From positions 400,001 to 464,000 of the forward strand of contig CP038123.1 of NCBI GenBank assembly GCA_004519485.1: a stretch of DNA of 64,000 nt. Reading direction: 5' to 3'. Both the position numbers and the translations under genes were made by a program. Position 1 is the first letter of the stretch; every line of letters begins with the position of its first letter. This DNA is from Nannochloropsis oceanica. Lineage: Eukaryota; Sar; Eustigmatophyceae; Eustigmatales; Monodopsidaceae. A model generated the notes under the pieces. That model was not told where the DNA came from. It saw only the letters and a list, made by a program, of their open reading frames with translations, and made no database searches. Shown here in pieces: positions 1-9,516 of this stretch.

Positions 1-1018
1 CGGAGTCGCTTATACAGGGACAGAGCACGCGGACCTATCATCCAAAATAGAGGAGGGAGAGATGAAGGAAGGGAAGGCTGGAGGGGTAAATCCGTTAGTG
101 CAAGCCATGAGGCACCCGAGGATGATGGCGTTGTTAAAGGAGTTGGATGGCAGGTAATGGGGGGAAGAAGGGGTGAAGGAAAGAAAGGAGGAAGGCAGTC
201 TCGAGAGAAGAATTGACTCAATTTCCGTTTGAGCAGCCCCCCACATTCATGCGCTCTCCCCTCCACTCCACTCTCATCACTCCAAATCCGTATATAACAG
301 GGTGACCGACATCCGTCGTGGTGGTGATGGCAAGAAGAACAAGCCAAAAACTGCCAAGCGGCAACGTACTGTCGCCGCGTCCAACGGCGATGGGAATGGA
401 AGGCCGCCCAGGTCCCACTATGAGCGACAGGGAGGGAGGGAGGGAGCAAGAGGAGCAGCTGGAGGAGCACGCCGCGTCACGTCCTACGATGGATCTTCGG
501 TGTTTGTCGATTCGCTGTCCGGATATGTGTCAAGGGCGGGGAGGGAGGGAAGGGGGGAGGAGGATGAGATGGATACGTATGGGTACAAGGAAGCGAAAAA
601 GAATAGGCCGGGACAACGGGCGAGGAGGAAGCGGTTTGATGCAATGCAAGAGGCACACGCGACTGTGAGTGGGGGGGGTAAAGGGGGAGGGAGAGGAAGA
701 GGGGGAGGGAGAGGAGGAAGAGGGTCAGGGGGAGGGAGAGGCGGGGGCGGGTTTGATCGAGGCGCACCACGAGGAGGCGGAGTAGAAAGGGAAGGATCAA
801 CACGGTCGTTCTTTCCCTCTACATCTTCCTCGTTCTTTTCTGCCCCTTCTGTAGCTACTGCTGCTGCCGGAGCTCCTCCCCCTTCTGCTGCTGCTGCTGC
901 TGCTTCTGCGAACTTGCACCCGTCGTGGATTGCCAAGCAGGCTCAAAAGGCAAAGGAGGGTGGAGGGGGTGTAGGCGTCTTCCAAGGGAAAAAGATAACA
1001 TTTGGAGATGATGATTAG
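1..1018 (+). CDS. Bud22/SRFBP1-like ribosome biogenesis protein, 5'-partial
   Basis: The coding sequence enters from the left window edge (open from base 2) and joins 2-153 to 301-1018 across an intron with GTAATG...ACAG; the Arg codon is split AG|G, and about 289 codons are visible. The C-terminus has the Bud22 hallmarks: a basic KKNRPGQRARR block near 600-640, then LHPSWIAKQAQKAKE and the terminal FQGKKITFGDDD. Bud22 proteins act in the nucleolus in small-subunit rRNA processing, and SRFBP1 is the animal relative. The visible N-terminal part (VNPLVQAMRHPRMMALLKEL) would belong to the helical N-terminal region. Between the two conserved motifs lies a Gly/Arg-rich stretch (about 680-760) and Ser/Ala runs, which may act as an RGG-type RNA-binding segment. 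The family call rests on the short C-terminal motifs only, so it is good but not certain. Confidence 0.7.
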
Positions 1019-1522
1019 GATAGACAGAGGTGTTTACCAAAAAGTTGAACAAAATTAAAGTTTTGACTGACAAGAGGAAAGGTTTGGAGGAGAGAGGCGA
1101 GTGTCGTATACATGGCATGGCCAAAGCCCATTCCGCCCCAAATTTCTTATTGACTCTTCAGGAAATTGTTCTAATTTGTTGCGCTTGCGCATGATGCTGC
1201 TCACGACCAAGGGTGGACATGATCATGCACTGCTGCTCCCTCCTCAACCTCCCCACATCCCTGCACTATGTTTTCAAACATGGTGGCCCATGACCCCCGC
1301 AACGTCCTGTCTTATCGTGCCCACCACACCACCTCACGACACTTGTACAAACACAATCATGCACCACAAACAAGGCACAGCGCCATACATACGATACGCA
1401 GGGCACAGCGCCACACACAGCGGTATTTCACGAAGGGTTCAGCCCTCGGTAACGAAAGCGTCCTCGACGGCGGTCATCATCACCTCTGGCGCCTGGCACA
1501 AAGGCGACTACTCCGGCAGCGG

Positions 1523-1554
<32 letters not shown>

Positions 1555-1605
1555 GCAGAAGTACAACAGCATTCCCAAAGTGTAGTCCCATCTCCAGCTC
1601 CAGCT
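1019..1605. other. Intergenic region with CAG run
   Basis: This is the spacer between the Bud22-like gene and the K+ channel gene on the same strand. It should hold the 3' end of the first and the promoter and leader of the second. A short imperfect CAG/AGC run lies at about 1523-1555, just upstream of the channel start codon. I see no other gene here. Confidence 0.5.
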
Positions 1606-4600
1606 ATGGAGAAATCACCTGCACCATCGTGCCCCAGGTCTCCCCCCTCCCCTGCTTCTGGACCACGGCGCTCGTCCTCCTTTTCCTCTCCCTCCCCCTC
1701 CTCTTCCTCCTTTGCTCATGAGCCTCAACCACAATCCAACCAACCAATTTACGAGCACGGCTTTCCTTCCAGCGGCCTGACCGTCCAAGCCAGCATGACC
1801 CTTCCCCCGTCCATCCCGTCCTTCCACCCCCCCGCCCCTCCTTCCGTCCCTCCCTCTCTTCCTTCCTCTCTTTCTTCTCCGCCTCCTCCACGCCTTCCCG
1901 ATTCGTCTTCCGCCGATACGAAACGCCCCATCTTTGCCACCACTAACAGCCGTAGCAACAAGGCAATCATGCACACAGCAGCTGAGGATGAGGATGAGGA
2001 CGACGACAACGATGATGACATTGATGTTGGGCTGAACAACATTTTCCGGTGCATCTTCCTAACTCTTCACCATCCCACTTTCAGTCCACTCGCTCAATTT
2101 TGTGCCCTATTTATGGGCATGACTGTCGTCGTCTCTTGCCTTGCCTTCGTCCTCTCCACCATACCGCGGTTTGAGTACCAGCCGTCCACATGTCGCAACC
2201 CTACATGTATCCCGGGCCCAGATTCCGAATGCACGCGCATCATATGCCACCCGATCCCGTATTGGGAGTTTTTCGTGGTCGAAGCTGTCACGGTAAGCAC
2301 TTGGAACCTCCATCTTCCGTACCAACATGTTGAAGAGTAAGTGAGATCACGAACACTTCTCACTATTACCTTCCTCCGTTTGGTTAGGTCGCAATTTTTA
2401 CCGTCGAGTATGTGGTACGAATGTGCACCGTCCAGTGTGTTCCTCAACGGTTAATTTATCCAAACACGTTTTTGCGGGGCGGAAGCACGCTTGGTACCAC
2501 GGAGCCGTCGCGTTTGACAAAGACGCTGCGATACGCCGTGCGATGGATGAACATAATTGATTTAGCGTCGATTTTGCCCTTCTACCTGACGTTGTATTTT
2601 GACCTGGGCGAAGAAAAACTTACTTTTCTGAGACTTCTGCGCTTGATGGTAAGTGTTTGAGGAGTGGATAGAGAAAATGTAAGGAACTTGGTGGCTGAAT
2701 AGCCTGCTGAACTGGCGGATATGTGATACCAAAACGGTCTTTGACTTTGAGGCTCCTGCACGCGATGGGTCAAGGAAGGAGATGGAAAATGGGGCGTCGG
2801 CTAGGCAGGCGAATGCAAGTTAGGAGTTTACATTTGATCTTTTCTAATTGTCGAACTTACTTATCGCGCACCTCATTTCTATACCTAATTCTCCCGTACG
2901 CCCCTCCAGCGCGTCATAAGAATCTTCCGATTGGGACGATACACCGATGGAGGCTCCCTTTTACGAGAAACCCTCCGGGCAAGCTCGGCGGCTGTGGGTC
3001 TGATGTTTTTTTTCATGACCATCCTTACTCTGCTCCTAGCCTCAATTGTCTACTTCGCCGAAATGGGACAATTCAAGGTCACACCGGTAGGTAATTTTTG
3101 CCCACCCCCTCACCCCCTCCTTCCTTGCGACTGTGGGCGTGGTATTTGTTTGACTCAATCGAATTCTCAAACAAATCGTCGTCCGATTCGTATATCTTTC
3201 AGGAGTCCCTGGATGGGAATTATTTCCGTCACAATGTGCACGGGGCGGACGATGAGGTTTCGCCCTTTACTTCTATCCCGGTGGCTTGCTATTGGGTCAT
3301 CATGACGGCAACGACCGTGGGATGTAAGGAAAGAGGGATGAATTCGGGGGAATACGGCACATATAGGCTTGTGATAAATGGTGTCTAAGCCACTTCTACC
3401 TCGTGTGTCATAGAGACATCCGCTGCCTCACTAACCCGCAAATGTCCTGACGTGAAGTTGTCAAGAATCAAAGAACGTCTCTTCTTTCTCATGGCAGTTC
3501 CGATGCGGCCAACGGGGAATATCAATCCGGCCCGTACACTTCGATCTTTGGTTTGATCCTTATGATAATGAGTAACTGCACGATTAGACTTGTCATCAAG
3601 CGTCTTAAAAAAACCTTCCCTTTGTCTATATATGACACACAACATATACAGTCGGTGATTTCTACCCAACCTCCACGCTCGGTCGCTTTGTGGCCGTCAT
3701 TGCCGCCTACTTAGGCATTGTGGGCATTGCTTTGCCCTCGACCATTATCGGCAAAAGTTTCATCGAGATATACTTCAGGTAAGGAGGGAGGTCGGTGAAA
3801 TCTAGCATGTAGAGGACGCATGACATGTTATGAAGTAAGTCGTCACACCAGGTGAGGGAGAGTATCTACCTCCTTCGCCTCATTCCCTCTGATTCCATCG
3901 AATCAATACAGAGTTCTCGACGAGCGAAAGGCCGAGCAGCGGTTGTTGGCTAAAGAGAAGGAACGGGAGATGGAGAGAAGGGTGGAGGGGGAAGATGTGG
4001 GAGGAGGAAGAGGATGTGGGAATTGTTTTGGATGGGTAACGAAGCAAAGTGGTAACGCGGACGGTCGGAATGAGAGAGGGAAAACAGCGCCAAACAGATA
4101 CACGAGGGCCAAACTTCCACGAGAAGAGTCACAACAAGAGGAAGAACAGATGAAAGGAGGAGGAAGAGGAGGAAGGGAAAGGAGGGCCTGGTCGAATTTA
4201 TACAAGAACAAAGATAAAAGTGTGGTGAGAATGATCCACAAAAGAGAACAACAGATGGCCGCGGAAAAAGCTGAAGAAGAAGCCCTTGTCCACGAAATTG
4301 AAGCACAGCTGAAACACACCACCATGGAAGAGGTGGAGGAAGCGAGGGAGGCTGGGATGGCGGCGAGGGGGAAGATGAGGGGTTATTCACCTGCCCCACG
4401 TCCTACGTCGGTGCCTAATTCGGGAGGGAATACGCCCAGTGGCTACATGCTCGCGTCGATTCATCAGGCGGGCCTTGGTGCAGTGCAAGCGGCAGCGGCA
4501 TTGCAGGCTATACCGCTGGCGAGAAAGGTGGGATTTTCAATTATATATTTATATTTTATTCGATTTATTCTATTTTATTTATTTATTCATGTCTATTTAA

Positions 4601-4850
4601 TGTAAATAAAAAATAGGTGCGAAAACAGCAGCAGCAAATAAAGGATCTGACGGCCGTGGTCCGAGAGCAGCTCCATCAAATCCAAACTCTCACCGAGACG
4701 CTGGGCGAGATGGTATGAAGTGAAAAAGATGAAGGATAGCGGGGTACATATGAAGATGTGCCGACACTGATTGAGAAATTCCACCACTCACAGGAAAGAG
4801 CCACTGTGGTGCTCATGGGGAGATTGGATGAGATCGAAGAACAGGAATAA
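1606..4850 (+). CDS. Voltage-gated potassium channel, six-transmembrane
   Basis: Eight exons, all phase-consistent: 1606-2292, 2388-2648, 2910-3086, 3203-3323, 3652-3778, 3912-4527, 4617-4712, 4794-4850, giving 713 aa. S1 is at about residues 165-187, S2 spans the exon 1/2 junction, and S3 (IIDLASILPFYLTL) is near 286-300. S4 has Arg at every third position (RLLRLMRVIRIFRLGR, about 311-326). S5 is at about 344-367. The pore helix and filter are split by an intron and read TATTVGFGDFYP, so the filter is GFG. S6 is at about 425-447. The Ser/Pro-rich N-terminus shows no recognisable T1/BTB tetramerisation domain. The C-terminus is charged and coiled-coil-like (KEKEREMERR; VREQLHQIQTLTETL) and may assemble the tetramer. 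It should conduct K+ across the plasma membrane or an endomembrane on depolarisation. Start: first ATG of the open frame; upstream sequence is low-complexity. Confidence 0.9.
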
Positions 4851-5363
4851 GCGGGAAGGCTTAGTAGGGAGGAACGTTGGAAAGAGCGGGCCGGAGGCAT
4901 CGCTCATGTCGCCTGGCAACAAATATGGGCGATCGATACGACGTGCAAGGAAGAAGTGCAGTGTAACTCAACGCAGGGAAAGAGGGGGACGTGTGCAGTT
5001 GTATTGGTAGATTTACATAAAAATATGGAAACACATATATCACTTAATATGGAATGCCGAGGTGTGCCCAACGTAGCTCTGCGTGTCATTTCCTTATTTG
5101 TCTGCCCCTCATTTATGCTTAAACGGCATGCAACATCATGCGTGAACGTGCCATCCGCTCTTTTTGCGTTTGACTCACAATCGTTGTCATGCGCACACAT
5201 GCCACGCCGAATGCACGCGTGGCACAGGTTCACCACACAATCTGATGTTATAATTCCAAGTGTCCTCATGCTCTTATTGCTTGAAGCCTTATGATTGGCA
5301 CCACATACCGTCCCATGCACGACGCAGGTCTCCAGACGTACCCCACGCCCAACACTGAACACG
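4851..5363. other. Intergenic spacer
   Basis: About 500 bp between the channel stop and the ACBP start. Unlike the rest of the window it lacks TCCC tracts and is close to balanced composition. No convincing ORF, tRNA or repeat was seen; it presumably carries the channel 3'UTR and the ACBP promoter. Confidence 0.4.
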
Positions 5364-5976
5364 ATGAGCGGCGAGCTCCAGCAGCGTTTTGAGGAAGCAG
5401 CCAAGGTGTATATGGGGAGGAGGGAGGGTTTGGAAAGGAGGGATGACGGGGGGAGGCAGGCTAGGGTGGAACATTTCCTCTGCAACCTGCCGCTGCTGCC
5501 CCAACTGTCGAGTGGGCCGTAGAGATTGAATGGTAAGTCCTTGGCTACTCTTCTCTTTCTCACACATACACACATTCACACACCACTCTTAGCGCATCGC
5601 TGCCTGGAAGCCCGCGGCCAAGGACCCTAGCGACGAGGAGAAGTTGCTCATCTATGCTTTGTTCAAGCAGTCTACCGTCGGGGATTGCAACACCCCTAAG
5701 TAAGTGTTTAAGACCGAGGAGGGGGAAGAGGAGATGGATATTTAAGCAGAAGAAGAATGGCTATGATTGAGGATCGCAGGGTCGTGTGTATGGTCGCTCA
5801 CTTCTCCTCTCCCCTCTTCCTCTCTCCCACGCCCCAGGCCAGGCCTCCTCGACTTCACCGGACGGCGTAAACACGGCGCGTGGGAGAAGCAAAAGGGTAA
5901 GGACAAGATAGCTGCCATGGAGGCTTACATTGCCGAGGTGGAGCGACAGATCAGCACGTACGGCACCAAGGCATAA
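5364..5976 (+). CDS. Acyl-CoA-binding protein (ACBP)
   Basis: Three exons, 5364-5405, 5593-5699 and 5838-5976, give a 95-residue protein, about the usual size of soluble ACBP (86-92 aa). It aligns without gaps to the family: FEEAAK at the start, the core [20 protein letters not shown], then [20 protein letters not shown] with the conserved KPG/LDF and WE positions, and the final helix [13 protein letters not shown]. These helices bind the CoA head group and cradle the long-chain acyl chain; ACBP buffers and carries acyl-CoA in the cytosol for lipid synthesis. The donor of intron 1 is GTGTAT, weaker than most here, but the splice restores the family sequence exactly. Intron 1 contains GGAGG tracts like most genes in the window. 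Confidence 0.93.
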
Positions 5977-6235
5977 GAGGAGGAGGACGACGGTGTTTTT
6001 GTCTTTGTTTCTTCCCTCCCTCCCTCCCTCCCTCCCTGATGAAAAGTGAAGGTGACTGAATGACTGGAGGGCGAACTAGAGGGAAAGATGACCATGGTCA
6101 AGCTCTAATAATTACTACCCTACATAAGGAACGAAAGGAGTCCTGCTTAATTAGGCTGTGTGGTTCAGTTTATTTCCTTTCGTTATGCTTTGGGTTGCCC
6201 TCCCTCCTTCCCTCCCTCCCCCCCTCCCTCCCTCC

Positions 6236-8667
6236 CTAGGGCAAAATCGGCAAGGTGGATGCCAAGTCCACCACCGCCGCAAAGAGACCCTCCACCCTCC
6301 TCCTCTCCTCCTCCCCCACGACCCTCCTCCCTGGCAGCACCACCCTCCCTCCCTCCCTCCCTCCCCCCTTCACAAGCCGTGCCACCATCTCCTCCACCTT
6401 CTCCTCTCTTCCTCCTTCCCTCTCCGCCTCCTCTACCAAATCACCATACAAGTCCTCCTCCCCCCCCCCCCCCCCCCTCCTTTCCCCCCTCCTTCCCCCC
6501 TCCCTCCTTCTCTCCGTCTCCATCCACCTCGTCCAAGTCGTCATACATTGAGGGACCCCCTTCCCCCTCCCCCCCTCCCTCTCCCCCTCCCTCCCTCCCT
6601 CCCTCCTCCTCCGCCTCCTCCGCATCCGACAGATAGGCATTCCAAAAATCTAATCCTTCCCCCTCTCTCCCTCCCTCATCACCCTCCTCCTCCCCTTCCT
6701 CCCTCCACCCCTCCTCACGTCCACTCAACACATCCAACACACTACGACCCTCCCCCTCCCTTCCTAACTGTCTGGCCCACTTGTCATACGCCATCCCTTG
6801 ACTCTGAATCATCCTTATTAAATGGCCGAGCCGTTCATCTCCCACCAATCCAAACGGCAATGGCAAGCCTCTCAACGCCCCCCACACACTCCCTCCCTCC
6901 CTCCCTCCCTCCCTCTCCTCCTCCATCCTCGCCCTCCATCTCCACTCTCTCTCCGCCCTCCTCCTCCCCTCCTCCTCCCTCCTTTCCTCCTCCCTCCTCT
7001 CCGTCTCGTTCGCCTCCCGCTGTTTCACACTTGCCGCCGTGATCATGGCGTCCCACCCTTCCTCCCCCCCGTCCTCCCCCCCGTCCTCCCCCTTGTCCGC
7101 CGACCGACGGCCCATCGGCGAGTCAGGGGTTGTCGGGGAGGGAGGGAGGGAAAGAGGGAGGGAGGGAGGGGCGGATAATTGTGGGCCATATTGACTGGTC
7201 AGCTCAACGGAAGGGAAGGGGGGAGGGAGGGAGGGAGGGGCCGCGTGGGCGGGAGGGAGGGAGAGGGGCGGGCCATAGGATAAGGTTGAGGGGGGAGGAA
7301 GGGAAGGAGGAGGAGGAGGAGGAGGAGGAGGAGGAGGAGGAGGAAGGTAAGCGGAGTCGGTTGGTGGTCCATGGTGGTGATGGTGATGGTGATGGTGGTG
7401 TAGATGAGGGTGAGGAGGAGGGAAGGATGGAGGGCCATGCTGCTGGTAGTAAAAACCCTCTTCCTCCCTGCCTCCAAACCGTCCTCCTCCCCTTCCTCTT
7501 CCCCTTCCTCTCTCCCTCCCTCCTCTTCCTCCCTCACGGGCGAAAAAGGGAGGGTAGAAACGGGTCCCGGGAGGAGGGCCGGGAAGAGGGAGGGGGGGCG
7601 GAAGCCGTGCGAGGGATCCGACTCCTGTTCCGTGTGATGACATCTCAGTTGCCTCTTCTCCTTCTCCTTCTCCTTCTCCTCCTCCTCCTCTTTCTTCTTC
7701 ACTCCTTCCCTCTCCTCCTCCTTCTCCTTCTCCTAGCGCTGCTCCTACTACTGCTGCTGCTGCCGCCGCCGCTGCGGCTTCTTCTGCTTCTCCTGACGGC
7801 CATGGCCCCTGAGAATGTTCATATGGATAGAAAGGCTTCCCCGCCTCTCCCCTCCCTCCTCCTCGTTCTCCTCTCCCTTCCCAAAACCTCCCTCCTCCAC
7901 CCCTCCCTCCCCACCTTCCTCCCTCCCACCCTCCCCCTCTTCCATCTGTCTGCCGGTGGTGATAAGGCGCGCCGCCGCCCCGTCCTTCCTCCCACTGTCC
8001 TCCTCTTCCTCTCATCCATCCGCGATAGTCGAACCTCCCTCCGCCGCGAAAGCCTCTCCTTCCACCCCTCCCTCCCTCCCACCCTCTTCCTCCCTCCCAT
8101 CCACCCCCACCAACCAGCGGCGGACCCCGTTGCAAAAACACCCCTTCATTACTTCCCTCCCTCCTTCCCTCCTTTGAGCCGGGGGGAGAGCGGCTTCGAC
8201 TTCGTTTGCGAGGGGGAGAGCGCCAGTCACGTTCCCTTTCTCCCTTCCCCCCCCCGTTGCTGTCGCCGCCGTTGGCGTGGTGGTGATGATCATGGTGGCT
8301 GAAGGGGGGTGTATGGACAGAGAAAGGGTGTAGGTGAGTAAAAATGCACACCAAGCCGATATATTTCTCTTCCTCTCCCGTTGCCTGTCTGCCTCCCTGC
8401 CTCCATCAAGCCTCCCTCCCAGCCAGCCTCCACTTACCGCTCACTCCGGTCCCCGTCCCATCGTCGGTCTCCATCCTCTTCTTCCTCCCTAGTCCCTTTA
8501 TTCCCTCCATCCTCCTGGTGGTGGTGACGGCGATTCTGCTGCCTTTCTCCCTCCTTTTGTCCTCCGCCACCTTCGTGCCGTCTGCTTTTGCTACTACTCC
8601 GGTCATCGTCTCCCCTCTCCCGCTCGCCTGACCGGTCCCTATGGTGCTCTCTGCGTCTGTCCGCCAT
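6236..8667 (-). CDS. RS/Gly-rich nuclear protein of unknown function
   Basis: Exon 1 (8667-8438) starts MADRRREHHRDRSGERE; its GTAAGT donor joins phase-perfectly to exon 2 (from 8298). Exon 2 opens HHDHHHHANGGDS and carries an RS-type stretch (RSPPRKRSRSRSPPGSK), typical of spliceosome-associated proteins. Long Gly/Arg, Glu, His and Pro runs follow. The only complex segments are WDAMITAASVKQREANETE..., a charged helix, and FGLVGDERLGHLIRMIQSQ. The frame stops at 6441 (695 aa), shortly after an 18-base C run (6460-6477). Shifting frame at that run instead continues into EEDLYGDLVEEAEREGG... and ends VVDLASTLPILP at 6236. That tail looks more protein-like, so the run is probably mis-sized in the assembly. 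No family recognised; role in mRNA processing is inferred only from the RS repeats. Confidence 0.6.
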
Positions 8668-9079
8668 ATTATTGATTCGCTGTATATAACACCCTGTGTT
8701 GAGTGAAGGAAGGAGGGAGGGAAGGAGGGCATAAGGAGAAATAGCGACAGGTATGCTCGAGGCAAAGGCAAGCCGTCGGTTCACTTCACGAAATGGAACA
8801 TGGACAGCCGCGTCGCAAACACGGCTATTGTTGACTTGCAGGCAACATTTCGTGACGTATGCACGTGGTCGTAAAACCGTTCTATCAGGGTATCAGTTTC
8901 CAGTTTGGCGGTCGGGATATGGAGGAAGCTGCCAGTGACCGCGCAGCAAGTCGACCTCCCCTCCCCCGCCATGGTGACCTGACTCCCCTTTTGACCACAC
9001 AACCAGTCACTTCCCCCACACCCACGAAAAAGGGATACAGGTCCCACCACCATCACTACGAGGTGACAATACGGATTCT
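8668..9079. other. Divergent intergenic region
   Basis: About 410 bp between two genes transcribed away from each other (RS-rich protein on -, unknown gene on +). It probably holds both promoters. No ORF with coding character. Confidence 0.4.
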
Positions 9080-9279
9080 ATGCTTGGGTTGGTAGATTAC
9101 TCTTCCGGCGAAGAAGAGACAATCGGTACGACCCTCCTTCCTCCCTCCCTCCCATCCCCCTCCTTCCCCCATCCTTATTACGTACACTCCTCCCTTCCTT
9201 CCCCCTCTTCCACTTCCTCAGCCAAGAAACTCGACGAGAAAAAAATCGAGGCGAAGGAAGCCGCGGATGCCGCTCTTGC
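9080..9279 (+). CDS. Unknown gene, first two exons, cut by gap
   Basis: Exon 1 (9080-9125) encodes MLGLVDYSSGEEETI and ends with a GTACGA donor; exon 2 starts at 9222 after TTCCTCAG and encodes AKKLDEKKIEAKEAADAAL before the N run begins at 9280. The two exons join in phase (split Ala codon). A short acidic 'L-V-D-Y-S-S-x-E-E-E' start is common in splicing and WD-repeat nuclear proteins, but this is too little to name a family. The rest of the gene is lost in the gap, together with the 3' end of the convergent OvoA gene. Confidence 0.55.
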
Positions 9280-9379
9280 NNNNNNNNNNNNNNNNNNNNN
9301 NNNNNNNNNNNNNNNNNNNNNNNNNNNNNNNNNNNNNNNNNNNNNNNNNNNNNNNNNNNNNNNNNNNNNNNNNNNNNNN
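9280..9379. other. Assembly gap (100 N)
   Basis: Exactly 100 N, the usual placeholder for a gap of unknown length. It interrupts two convergent genes, and the last part of OvoA (end of the sulfoxide synthase domain and the methyltransferase domain, roughly 1 kb or more of coding sequence) is absent on both sides, so the real gap is much longer than 100 bp. Confidence 0.95.
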
Positions 9380-9516
9380 CCTCCTCCCTCCCTCCCTCCT
9401 TCCCTCCCTCTCACCAACCCCCTACGTTCCCCCGTCCAGGCAATCAACTCCTCCCCTCCCACCCCCCCTCCCCTCCATCTCCCCCCTCCCCCCCTCCCTC
9501 CCTCCCTCCCTCTTAC

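Noticed and set aside
6158-7042. Long plus-strand open frames made of Pro, Ser and Leu
   Set aside because: They are the complement of the Glu/Gly/Arg-rich minus-strand gene. TCCC/GGGA repeats are stop-free in several frames, so length is not evidence of coding. The same holds for many other frames in the window.
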